DNA from: Desulfomonile tiedjei
GTDB taxonomy: Bacteria; Desulfobacterota; Desulfomonilia; Desulfomonilales; Desulfomonilaceae
Assembly: GCA_016212925.1 (NCBI GenBank)
Contig: JACRDF010000006.1
Coordinates: forward strand, 62,001 to 126,000
DNA length: 64,000 bases
Reading direction: 5' to 3'
The stretch's first letter is position 1. Each line of letters begins with the position of its first letter. Made by a program: the position numbers and the translations under genes. Shown in pieces: positions 17,174 to 24,674 of the stretch. The notes beneath the pieces were generated by a model. That model saw only the letters and a list, made by a program, of their open reading frames with translations. It was not told where the DNA came from and made no database searches.

Positions 17174-17980
17174 CTACAATGTGGCCGTGCCTTTGAAGAA
17201 GGTGTAGCAGAACACCCCATCGCTTTCGGTGGTGCGGTATAAGTCGGAAATGCCCTTCTCCCATTGGATTTCATCCATGAGATTCAATTCCAGCGCTTGC
17301 TTTCTAACGCCTTCCACCATTGCAATAAAGGTGTTCTTGGTAAAACCTTCCACCAGTCCCGGTTTGCCGGAATCGACGTACACCATCCTCGGCGAGACTA
17401 ACGGTTCGGCAAAGCCGGCTGCCTTTAGTAAAGGAAAGAGTTGTCTGCCGATGAGAGAATTTCCACCCATCCGGCCCTGAACATCAATCAGGCATTGGAC
17501 TGCCTTGGACGCGGCCCGGCTCTCCGGATAGAAGTATGCGGAACCGTGATCCCCTTCGATTACAGTTATGGTGCCGCCTCTTTTCAGCACCGATTTCAGG
17601 CGGACCAACGCGTCGACCGGCTTCTGCAAGTGTTCCAATACAAAACAAATGAAAACGTGGTCGAAGCCTTCCGCCTCAAAAGGCAGGTCGAAAATGTCGG
17701 CAATCTGAAAGGTTACGTTGGATAGGCCTTCTTTTTGGACTGAAGCCCGCGCTTCCTCAAGGGAGGATGGAGAAATATCAACTGAAGTGAAGAAAGCGCC
17801 GGGGCTGTTCTTCGCCAATATGACAGTCTGAGCGCCAACTCCGCACCCAGCTTCCAAGACCCTGCTGCCGGAAGGATATATGGTATCGCTGTGCAAAAGG
17901 TCGGTGAGCGTGTTGGCCTGATCGAGCAAGCGGGTGCATTCCCTATCAGAGTAACCATGCACGTATTCTGTTACAGTCAC
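17174..17980 (-). CDS. Class I SAM-dependent methyltransferase
   Basis: About 268 residues. The SAM-binding motif is VLEAGCGVGAQTVIL (about residues 40-54), followed by VDISPSSLEEAR (motif acidic aspartate), QIADIFDLPF and FVLEHLQKPVDALVRLKSVLKRGG, as in small-molecule methyltransferases of the UbiE/type 11 group. The substrate is unknown. I prefer GTG 17980, which has AAAAGGG 7-8 bases upstream; TTG 18010 would add ten residues. The FmdB-like gene lies upstream on the same strand, with its stop 32 bases before this start. Confidence 0.88.
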   Translation of the reverse strand: MTVTEYVHGYSDRECTRLLDQANTLTDLLHSDTIYPSGSRVLEAGCGVGAQTVILAKNSPGAFFTSVDISPSSLEEARASVQKEGLSNVTFQIADIFDLPFEAEGFDHVFICFVLEHLQKPVDALVRLKSVLKRGGTITVIEGDHGSAYFYPESRAASKAVQCLIDVQGRMGGNSLIGRQLFPLLKAAGFAEPLVSPRMVYVDSGKPGLVEGFTKNTFIAMVEGVRKQALELNLMDEIQWEKGISDLYRTTESDGVFCYTFFKGTATL

Positions 17981-18012
17981 GGAGTGTCCCTTTTCTAATA
18001 GGCTAATCAAAC

Positions 18013-18258
18013 TCAGGATTTATCCCTGCAACCCTTACCTTGGCAACCCTTCTGCGGTGCGGTTTTCCCCCACCAGGAATCTCCCGGGGCAGAGCCGGGC
18101 AAATGGAACCGCGAAGAGGAGGCAGCCGCGGAGATCAGTGCTTCAAGGTGAGATCCGCCACAGCCGCGGCACACCAACTCATCTGAATTTCTGCCGATCC
18201 CGACAAGGAATTCGTTTATCTCGCCGCAATCAGCGCATTTGTATTCGTGTATTGGCAT
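18013..18258 (-). CDS. FmdB-family zinc ribbon protein
   Basis: This 81-residue protein starts MPIHEYKCADCGEINEFLVG and has a second pair CRGCGG, giving the four-cysteine zinc ribbon of the FmdB (putative regulatory) family. The C-terminal KGCQGKGCRDKS tail adds two cysteines. Family members were named for a gene in a formamidase cluster and are thought to regulate transcription, but this is weakly supported. It precedes the methyltransferase. An AAGGTGGTC site lies just before ATG 18258. Confidence 0.85.
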   Translation of the reverse strand: MPIHEYKCADCGEINEFLVGIGRNSDELVCRGCGGSHLEALISAAASSSRFHLPGSAPGDSWWGKTAPQKGCQGKGCRDKS

Positions 18259-18427
18259 AAGACCACCTTCGGACTTTTCGTGTTCGGGGACCGAACAATT
18301 CCGTTGAATTCACATGCAAATCAGAGCCAAATCGGCCTGCCGTAGCGTTCGCCGACATGGTACGCTTATCTTGGGATTTTTGCAAATCTTGGAATCGCGG
18401 TTGAATCTCGGGTTTTGCCACCTACTT

Positions 18428-18445
18428 AAATGGGAAATCCCATTT
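18428..18445. promoter_or_regulatory. Perfect palindrome, possible operator
   Basis: AAATGGGA-AA-TCCCATTT is a perfect 8+8 inverted repeat in the 381-base gap between the divergent FmdB and epimerase genes. It could be a regulator site. No regulator gene is adjacent, so the role is open. Confidence 0.35.
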
Positions 18446-18488
18446 TGAACAACCAAGAGTCTTCTCACCGCATAGTCTGCAGATGTAG

Positions 18489-18508
18489 GGGCACGGCATG
18501 CCGTGCCC
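18489..18508. repeat. Dispersed palindrome GGGCACGGCATGCCGTGCCC
   Basis: This perfect 20-base palindrome, preceded by GTAG and followed by TTAC, is also present at 27425-27444. A related copy lies at 43822-43841 inside a gene. It is a multi-copy intergenic palindromic element. Confidence 0.75.
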
Positions 18509-18639
18509 TTACCAAGGGGTGAGACCATATTTAACAACTTGCCCGCTCATTTGAAATTTCACGTTGATTTTCCGGTGAAAATCGCTACCTTTAATGCTTC
18601 TTTCGAGCAGGTTGGATTGAATCTTCATGGAGAAGAGGC

Positions 18640-19620
18640 ATGGCCCTGAATAAAGGCAACAAGAGAATACTGATAACCGGCGGAGCGGGCTTCATTGGGA
18701 GCCATCTGGTCGAAGGCTCCCTGGAACTGGGATACCAAGTTCGAGTCCTCGACAACTTCAGCACTGGAAGAAGGGCGAACCTGGAAGGACTTGGCAACGC
18801 CCGCTGGAAGCCCAACAAGGACTTTGAACTGATTGAAGGCGATATCCGTGACATGGAAGCCGTGCATCGCGCAACAACGGGCATGGATGCGGTGTTGCAT
18901 CAAGCCGCTCTCGGGAGCGTTCCCCGGTCCGTAGAAGATCCGATCACAACTCAACAGGTCAACGCGGACGGGACTCTCAATGTCTTTCTCGCAGCGCGGG
19001 ACTGCAGTGTTTCGAGGGTTGTATACGCCTCTTCCTCGTCGGTCTACGGAGATAGCGAAGTCCTTCCGAAACGCGAGGGGCAAGAGGGCCTTCCTCTGTC
19101 GCCCTATGCGCTGACCAAACGGGTGAATGAAGATTACGGACGCCTGTTCAAGGGTCTCTACGCATTTGAAACCGTAGGCCTCCGTTACTTCAATGTTTAT
19201 GGCCCAAGGCAGGACCCTGAGTCCGATTATGCTGCCGTAATCCCGCGCTTCGTAAAGGCGTTGGTCTCGGGTCGCCAACCGGTGATCTTCGGAACCGGTG
19301 AACAGAGCAGGGATTTTACCTATGTAAAGGATGTGGTAGCAGCCAATCTTTTGGCTCTGGACGCCCCGGCTGAGGCCTGCGGCGCAGGCTACAATATAGG
19401 ACGGGGAGAGCGAACTACGCTCCTGGAACTTCTCCGCACCCTTCAAGAGCTTTTGGGGACTCAAATCGAGCCTCGCCACGACGCTCCGCGGCCGGGTGAT
19501 GTCATGCATTCCCTCGCAGATACCTCGCTCGCGGCCAAAATGCTGGGATTCACAGCGGGCCACGACCTTCGTCAAGGCCTGGGGGAAAGCATTACCTGGT
19601 ACAGGAAGAATTTGGCGTGA
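18640..19620 (+). CDS. NAD-dependent sugar epimerase/dehydratase, UDP-GlcNAc 4-epimerase (WbpP)-like
   Basis: This 326-residue extended SDR enzyme begins KRILITGGAGFIGSHLVEGS (glycine-rich NAD motif, about residues 8-27). It has DNFSTGRRANL, the catalytic serine region YASSSSVYG (about 129-137) and the YALTK active site (about 153-157), then GLRYFNVYGPRQDPESDYAAVIPRF, which resembles WbpP-type UDP-N-acetylhexosamine 4-epimerases. It acts in the cytosol and would supply a nucleotide sugar for surface glycans. It stands alone between two intergenic regions. A GAAGAGG site lies before ATG 18640, and a terminator follows at 19694. Confidence 0.88.
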   Translation: MALNKGNKRILITGGAGFIGSHLVEGSLELGYQVRVLDNFSTGRRANLEGLGNARWKPNKDFELIEGDIRDMEAVHRATTGMDAVLHQAALGSVPRSVEDPITTQQVNADGTLNVFLAARDCSVSRVVYASSSSVYGDSEVLPKREGQEGLPLSPYALTKRVNEDYGRLFKGLYAFETVGLRYFNVYGPRQDPESDYAAVIPRFVKALVSGRQPVIFGTGEQSRDFTYVKDVVAANLLALDAPAEACGAGYNIGRGERTTLLELLRTLQELLGTQIEPRHDAPRPGDVMHSLADTSLAAKMLGFTAGHDLRQGLGESITWYRKNLA

Positions 19621-19693
19621 GAATCTTCTGAGCGATCGCGGCGGCATGGGGACGCGGATCGGAATTGATAAAGGCCAGGGCGAGAAAAAAATG

Positions 19694-19740
19694 AAAACCC
19701 GGAGCGGGGTCAGGCAGGTAGCGCCGGGTTTTCTGCCTTT
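19694..19740 (+). terminator. Rho-independent terminator after the epimerase gene
   Basis: AAAACCCGG (19694-19702) pairs with CCGGGTTTT (19724-19732), followed by CTGCCTTT. It lies about 75 bases after the stop codon. Confidence 0.7.
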
Positions 19741-19906
19741 CGCAGCCTGAGCTGGAAGGTACTATGTTAGTAGCATAGATACAAGGATAATGTCAAGCTC
19801 TGCTTGATGCATTGGCGGTTATTCTTAGTAACATACATAAATAGCTGGACAAAACCCACAATGCTTCTCCATGAATAAACGAAAAGGCGCACCATACCGA
19901 TGCGCG

Positions 19907-20023
19907 GGCACCCAATGAACAATCCGTTGAATCGGACACGGACCTGACAAAGCCCTCGTCCGTCGCGCCCCTGGTGGATATTGATGGGTTGTTGGGTGCC
20001 ACTGACCTGGGCACCAGGTCAGT
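19907..20023. repeat. Palindromic intergenic element with GGGTGCCACTG core
   Basis: GGCACCCAA (19907-19915) and TTGGGTGCC (19992-20000) form an inverted pair. Directly after, ACTGACCTGG (20001-20010) pairs with CCAGGTCAGT (20014-20023). The GGGTGCCACTG core is shared with the hairpin at 10273. No gene is evident in 19741-20080. Confidence 0.5.
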
Positions 20024-20080
20024 GCTGCTTCTGCTGCGAAGTCATCTTCACAGCTCGAAAGCGTAATGGCATGAAACTAA

Positions 20081-20117
20081 AAAAGGCCCTAAGCTCACAA
20101 ACAGCTCAAGGCCTTGT
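20081..20117 (-). terminator. Second minus-strand rho-independent terminator
   Basis: On the minus strand AAGGCCTTGAGCT pairs with AGCTTAGGGCCTT around a GTTTGTG loop and is followed by a short U-tract. It sits about 7 bases beyond the U-tract of the candidate small RNA, giving tandem terminators. Confidence 0.6.
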
Positions 20118-20123
20118 ACCCAT

Positions 20124-20220
20124 AAAAAAAGAGTCCGACCCTAACCCCTATACCCTCTGCCGGACTCAAGCAACAAACCGAAACCATAGGTCCCGGAAAA
20201 ACAAATTGTTTGAAATGAAC
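20124..20220 (-). ncRNA. Candidate small RNA, about 97 nt
   Basis: A minus-strand transcript is predicted from a sigma-70-like promoter (20227-20255) to a strong terminator. The terminator arms are GAGTCCG and CGGACTC (20161-20167 and 20131-20137 on the plus strand), followed by seven U residues. No convincing reading frame or ribosome site lies inside, and I recognise no known RNA family. Both ends are inferred from signals only. Confidence 0.45.
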
Positions 20221-20226
20221 GGGCAA

Positions 20227-20255
20227 AAAATACACTGCCTGCTGTTTTTTGTCAA
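20227..20255 (-). promoter_or_regulatory. Sigma-70-like promoter for the candidate small RNA
   Basis: On the minus strand a perfect TTGACA (-35, 20255-20250) is followed after 17 bases by TATTTT (-10, 20232-20227). The start point would fall near 20220. Confidence 0.5.
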
Positions 20256-20481
20256 ACTATAAACTACTTTAAGGATGTTAATCGAATGATAACGCGACCA
20301 ATGTATGCAAAGCTCAACATATGGATCAATAATGTACCGTACGTACCACAGGCCAAGGACAGTAAATGGTGCTGACGCAACAATTCGTTTTTCCGTAAGA
20401 GCTTGACGCAAAAGGGCAAGTGGCGGACATTATTTTTTGACACTTGCTACAACTCAACGGACAAGAGCACACCGCCATTAA

Positions 20482-20511
20482 TTGTAAAAAGCCTTGCAAA
20501 TGTGTTATAAA
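20482..20511 (+). promoter_or_regulatory. Possible promoter of the molybdenum hydroxylase operon
   Basis: TTGTAA (20482-20487) and TATAAA (20506-20511) lie 18 bases apart, about 65 bases before the GTG start at 20576. It is a plausible but unproven sigma-70 site. Confidence 0.4.
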
Positions 20512-20575
20512 AAGGCCGGAAAATGGATTCCTGCCCAGCCTTCAATCAGTACTTCCAGACCAGCAGGAGGCGTTT

Positions 20576-21442
20576 GTGAGAACGTTCGAATACCTCAAAC
20601 CTACGTCGGTTGAGGACGCGCTGAGTCTCCTCGCACAGTACGGGGATAAGGCCAAGGTGATCGCGGGCGGCACGGACGTAATGGTCCAATGGAAAAAGAA
20701 GCTCATATCCGCCGAGTACCTCATTTCCTTGAGGAACATACCCGCCTTGAACTTCATTGACCTGAGCGCGGACCTTAGAATCGGAAGCGCTACCCCGCAC
20801 AGGGCGCTTGAACTTTCCCCTGTGATTCAGCAGGGGTTTCCGGCGATCCATGATGCCGTGAGGGGCCTGGGGTCGGTACAGGTGCGGAATTCAGGGACAA
20901 TCGGCGGCAACTTGTGCAATGCCGCGCCGTCAGCCGACACTGCTCCGCCCATGCTGGTCCTGGACACCGAAGTCAAGATTTCCAGTGCCGGCGGAACCAG
21001 ATCTGTACGCATCGAGGAGTTCTTTAAGGGACCGGGTAAGACGGTTCTCGAAACAGGGGACCTGGTCACCGAGTTCGTGGTTCCCAAACCTGCTTCGAAT
21101 ACCGGAATGGCCTACTGGAAGCACACTCGGCGCAAGGCGATGGACCTGCCCATTCTCGGGGTGGCAATGCTGCTGTCATTCGATGACGACCTGAAGACCT
21201 GCCAGAAGGCGAGGATAGGTCTTGGCGTAGCAGCGCCCGTGCCTCTGCGCGCGAGGAAGGCCGAAGCCTTCCTTGAAGGCAGAATCGTGGATGAGGCGGC
21301 CTTGGCTGAAGCCGGGAAACTTGCAGCAGCCGAAGCCAGCCCCAGGACAACGATCCGCGGTTCGGAGTGGTATCGCCGCGATATGATCGGTGTGCTGGTA
21401 AAGCGAACTGGCCTCATCTGTCAGCAACGCGCACGCCGGTAG
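20576..21442 (+). CDS. Molybdenum hydroxylase FAD-binding subunit (xanthine dehydrogenase family, CoxM/XdhB-like)
   Basis: The 288-residue subunit binds FAD and passes electrons from the Fe-S subunit to an acceptor. It starts with FEYLKPTSVEDALSLLAQYG and has the flavin motifs VIAGGTDVMVQWKK (about residues 31-44) and SGTIGGNLCNAAPSADTAPPML (about 104-125). The length lacks the roughly 40-residue [4Fe-4S] insert known in 4-hydroxybenzoyl-CoA reductase beta subunits. GTG 20576 has a strong AGGAGG seven bases upstream; upstream in-frame sequence to 20444 lies in the promoter region and is not coding-like. It heads a three-gene operon with 2Fe-2S and molybdopterin subunits. Confidence 0.92.
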   Translation: MRTFEYLKPTSVEDALSLLAQYGDKAKVIAGGTDVMVQWKKKLISAEYLISLRNIPALNFIDLSADLRIGSATPHRALELSPVIQQGFPAIHDAVRGLGSVQVRNSGTIGGNLCNAAPSADTAPPMLVLDTEVKISSAGGTRSVRIEEFFKGPGKTVLETGDLVTEFVVPKPASNTGMAYWKHTRRKAMDLPILGVAMLLSFDDDLKTCQKARIGLGVAAPVPLRARKAEAFLEGRIVDEAALAEAGKLAAAEASPRTTIRGSEWYRRDMIGVLVKRTGLICQQRARR

Positions 21443-21479
21443 CGCCCAACAGCCGGTAATGAAAAGGAGCAATGGACCG

Positions 21480-21962
21480 ATGAAGCGGACCGTGAGGTTC
21501 ATCGTCAACGGGCATTCGGTAGAAGTGGATGTTTATCCCCATTGGAACTTGCTGCGGGTCCTGCGGGACGAACTGGAATTGACCGGAGCTAAACAGGGTT
21601 GCGGCGAAGGCGAATGCGGCGCCTGTACGGTGTTGGTAAACGGCGCGCCTGTAAACAGTTGCATTTATCCCGTATTGGAGGCCGAAGGCAAAGAAGTGCT
21701 GACCATTGAAGGTTTGATGACAGAGCGCGGCGAGCTGCATCCGATCCAGCAGGCCTTTCTTGACAAAGCAGGGGTTCAGTGCGGGTTTTGCACGCCGGGC
21801 ATGATCATGTCGGCGAAAGCCCTGTTGGATGCGAATCCTAAACCCACGGAGGACGAAATCCGGCACGCGATTGCCGGCAACATGTGCCGGTGCACAGGAT
21901 ACGTTCAGATCGTGGAATCGGTGATGCAGGCCGCGGAGGTCATGTCCAAGCGCTCGGGATGA
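21480..21962 (+). CDS. Molybdenum hydroxylase [2Fe-2S] small subunit
   Basis: This 160-residue electron-transfer subunit has two [2Fe-2S] clusters. The plant-type site is CGEGECGACTVLVNG plus NSCIYP, and the all-helical domain site is CGFCTPGM with CRCTGY, as throughout the xanthine dehydrogenase family. I prefer ATG 21480 (MKRTVRFIVNG), with GGAG about 10 bases upstream; ATG 21459 is also in frame and would add seven residues. It lies between the FAD and molybdopterin subunit genes, with 16-68 base gaps, so all three are probably co-transcribed. Confidence 0.95.
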   Translation: MKRTVRFIVNGHSVEVDVYPHWNLLRVLRDELELTGAKQGCGEGECGACTVLVNGAPVNSCIYPVLEAEGKEVLTIEGLMTERGELHPIQQAFLDKAGVQCGFCTPGMIMSAKALLDANPKPTEDEIRHAIAGNMCRCTGYVQIVESVMQAAEVMSKRSG

Positions 21963-22029
21963 CAAGTTGAGACCCGGGAACAGCCGCTGTTACGGCAGAC
22001 CTCAACCCCAAGCGCCAGGGAGATAAAAA

Positions 22030-24411
22030 ATGGGAGATCTCTTTGTTGGGAAGTCATTCCCCCGTGCGGACAAGGACAAAGTCACGGGCCGCGCCGCGTT
22101 CATAGGGGATATCGCTCTTCCCAGGATGCTTTACGGGAAAATCCTCTACAGCACCCGCCCCCATGCCAGGATCAAAAGCATAGACACGTCGGCAGCGGAG
22201 AGGTTGCACGGTGTGAGGGCAGTCCTGACAGGGTTCAACACTCCCGATGTGCGCGTGGGATTTCTCGGCGATCAGACCGCCTTGAAGAGAGACAAAGTGC
22301 GGCAGTTCAGGGATGAGGTCGCTGCTGTAGCCGCTATAGATGAGGAAATCGCAGAGGAAGCCTTAAGCCTGATCAAAGTAGAGTACGAAGATCTCCCGGC
22401 GGTATTTGACCCGATCGAGGCGATGCAAAAAGATGCCCCCCTAATTCACGAACTCGACGCGCGAGGAAAACCCAGACGCAACAACATATTACCGCTGCCG
22501 TGGAAACTCGCGTTCGGTGACGTTGACAAGGCGCGGGACGCATCCCACGTAGTTGTAAAAGATACCTTTAGGACCCAATGGGTCCACCAGACCTGTATGG
22601 GAGCCAGCGGCGGCATTGCCGAGTTCGATGTGGACGACAATTTGGTCTTCCGAAGCGTCACCAACGTCCCGTTCGGCGGCAAGGACCGTCTTGACATGTT
22701 CCTGAACAGCATGGGGATCAAGGGGCGGACCCGCATCTTGACCCCTTATGTCGGCGGTAGTTTCGGGAGCAAGTTGGACACTGACGTGTACGAATTTATT
22801 CTGGTCCTGCTTGCCTGGAAGACCAGATGCCCGGTGAAGATAATATTCACCAGACAGGAGGAATTTACCGCCAGTCCTCCGCGGCAGCCTGTTATCGGCA
22901 CTGTTGAGCAAGGGTGTGACAAAGACGGGCGCCTCACGTTCCGGAAAGTGGACATGATCCTGGACAATGGAGCATACACTTCATGGGGAGCCACCACGCC
23001 TTCGGTAATGATGATCCCGATCTCGTCGTTATACCGCGTTGCAAACGTTCAGTTTCAGGCTACCTGCGTGTACACCAACAACATCTACGCACAGGCCATG
23101 AGAGGATATGGCAACCCGCAGGCGACGTACGTGGTGGAGCAATCCATGGATCAACTGGCCGAGGCTGCCAAGATAGATCCATTGGAGTTCAGGCGGATAA
23201 ACGCGAATGTTCCTTATGAAACTTCGCCCATGGGCCTGAAAATTACCACCTGCCCCATGAAGGAATGCCTCGACGAAGTCGAAACAAAACTGGGATGGCA
23301 GAGTAAACAGGGCAAGAGAACGGGCCGCGGGGTCGGGGTGGCTTCGTTCCTACACGTGGGTGGCGGAGCGAGAGTTTACTTGTCCGATGCGCAGGGCATC
23401 ATACTGAAAGTGGACGATGACGCAAAAGTCACTGTGATAACCGGTGGCACGGACCAGGGCCAGGGGTCTGAAACGATTATACGGCAAATGGTTGCAGAGG
23501 CTACCGGGTTGCGGCCGGAAGATGTCTCGATCTTTCAAGGCGACACTGAGATTTGTCCGTGGGATGTGGGCACGCACGCGAGCCGGCACGCGTTTATCGC
23601 CGGCCATGCCATACTCATGGCTGCGGCCCAGGTGAAGGCCAAGGTCGTGGATATGGCCTCCAGATGGATGCCTTTTCTAATTCAGCAGGACCTGAAGAAA
23701 AAGGCTAGGACCCAGCCGGATTTTGTTTCCCCGGAGATTGATTACAGCCTCGTTTCGGACCCTGCCAATCTTGATGTGAGAAATGGAGAGGTTTTCTGCA
23801 AGAGCGATCCCGAGAACCCGCATTTCCGCTTGAAAGCCTCACGGATTTTACGCAAGGCTCACATGGTCGGCACCGGCAAGGGTGAAATGGTCATCGGCGA
23901 GGCATTTTACGATCCTCCGAACGAGATGTTGGACAGGGAAGGGAAGGGGAACATCTCGTGCTGCTACACCTTTGGGGCGCATGGTGTGGAAGTTGAAGTG
24001 GACAAGGAAACGGGCCAGGTTGCAATACTGAATTACGTGGCAGCCCATGATGTAGGGCGAGCGATTAATCCCATGCTCGTGAAAGGGCAAGTTTACGGAG
24101 CCACTGTGATGGGCGCGGGATATGCCCTGACTGAGGAGATGCAGGTGAATCACGGGCGGGTCATGAATGCCAACCTGCTTGACTACAAGATCCTCACGGC
24201 AAAGGACACGATCCCCATCGATGCGATCCTTGTGGAACCTTTCGAGCCTTCCGGGCCTTTCGGCGCCAAGGGCATCGGCGAGCCGGCTTGCGTCCCGACC
24301 GCGCCTGCAATCGCAAACGCGGTTTACGACGCCATAGGCATCAGAATAAAGGACCTGCCCATCACGCCGGAAAAGATACTTGCAGCCTTAAAGAAGGCCG
24401 GAAACAGCTAG
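22030..24411 (+). CDS. Molybdenum hydroxylase molybdopterin-binding subunit
   Basis: At 793 residues this is the catalytic subunit of a xanthine/aldehyde oxidase family enzyme. Visible landmarks are FPRADKDKVTGRAAFIGDI at the N-terminus (domain a/b hammerhead), YVGGSFGSKLD (cofactor binding, about 237-247), AMRGYGNPQATYVVE (about 356-370), TGGTDQGQGSETI (about 475-487), and the catalytic-glutamate loop FGAKGIGEPACVPTAPAIANA near residue 745. The substrate cannot be assigned by eye. The neighbouring desulfurase-like gene and YqeB elsewhere in the window suggest that this may be a selenium-dependent molybdenum hydroxylase with a labile selenido ligand, which is inference. A GGGAGATAAAAA site precedes ATG 22030. 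Confidence 0.93.
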   Translation: MGDLFVGKSFPRADKDKVTGRAAFIGDIALPRMLYGKILYSTRPHARIKSIDTSAAERLHGVRAVLTGFNTPDVRVGFLGDQTALKRDKVRQFRDEVAAVAAIDEEIAEEALSLIKVEYEDLPAVFDPIEAMQKDAPLIHELDARGKPRRNNILPLPWKLAFGDVDKARDASHVVVKDTFRTQWVHQTCMGASGGIAEFDVDDNLVFRSVTNVPFGGKDRLDMFLNSMGIKGRTRILTPYVGGSFGSKLDTDVYEFILVLLAWKTRCPVKIIFTRQEEFTASPPRQPVIGTVEQGCDKDGRLTFRKVDMILDNGAYTSWGATTPSVMMIPISSLYRVANVQFQATCVYTNNIYAQAMRGYGNPQATYVVEQSMDQLAEAAKIDPLEFRRINANVPYETSPMGLKITTCPMKECLDEVETKLGWQSKQGKRTGRGVGVASFLHVGGGARVYLSDAQGIILKVDDDAKVTVITGGTDQGQGSETIIRQMVAEATGLRPEDVSIFQGDTEICPWDVGTHASRHAFIAGHAILMAAAQVKAKVVDMASRWMPFLIQQDLKKKARTQPDFVSPEIDYSLVSDPANLDVRNGEVFCKSDPENPHFRLKASRILRKAHMVGTGKGEMVIGEAFYDPPNEMLDREGKGNISCCYTFGAHGVEVEVDKETGQVAILNYVAAHDVGRAINPMLVKGQVYGATVMGAGYALTEEMQVNHGRVMNANLLDYKILTAKDTIPIDAILVEPFEPSGPFGAKGIGEPACVPTAPAIANAVYDAIGIRIKDLPITPEKILAALKKAGNS

Positions 24412-24528
24412 TGTAGTATAGCTGTTCACCCGTAGGGCGGCCTCTGCTGCCGAATCAAAGAATTGGCGGGCACAGTCAGCCCTCCGTGAGTTAAAGAGTT
24501 TCTCCTAATCTCCTTTCAGAGAACTCAA

Positions 24529-24644
24529 TATCATGGCCGTTAGACAGCTTCCGGTGCCGGCGGAAGCTGTCTAACGGCCATGATATGGAAGTTTTTGGAG
24601 AGGGGTGCGGGGAGGACCTTTTTATAAAAAGGTCCTCCCCGCAT
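24529..24644. repeat. Composite palindromic element, copy 2
   Basis: A 26-bp perfect stem (24529-24554 with 24562-24587, 7-base loop) is followed by the linker GGAAGTTTTTGGAGAGGGG and a second perfect hairpin at 24607-24644 (GCGGGGAGGACC with GGTCCTCCCCGC arms around TTTTTATAAAAA). The linker plus second hairpin is the reverse complement of the same unit at 27174-27231, while the long stem differs in its base and matches only near the tip. It fills most of the gap before the desulfurase-like gene. Confidence 0.8.
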
Positions 24645-24674
24645 TTCTCTCATCCAAACTCCTTGGTATCACAC

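Noticed and set aside
18625-19647. 340-residue minus-strand frame antisense to the epimerase
   Set aside because: No family match and clear SDR motifs on the plus strand.
20166-20411. 81-residue minus-strand frame in the small-RNA region
   Set aside because: No ribosome site, unlike codon use and it runs into the promoter; the RNA reading fits better.
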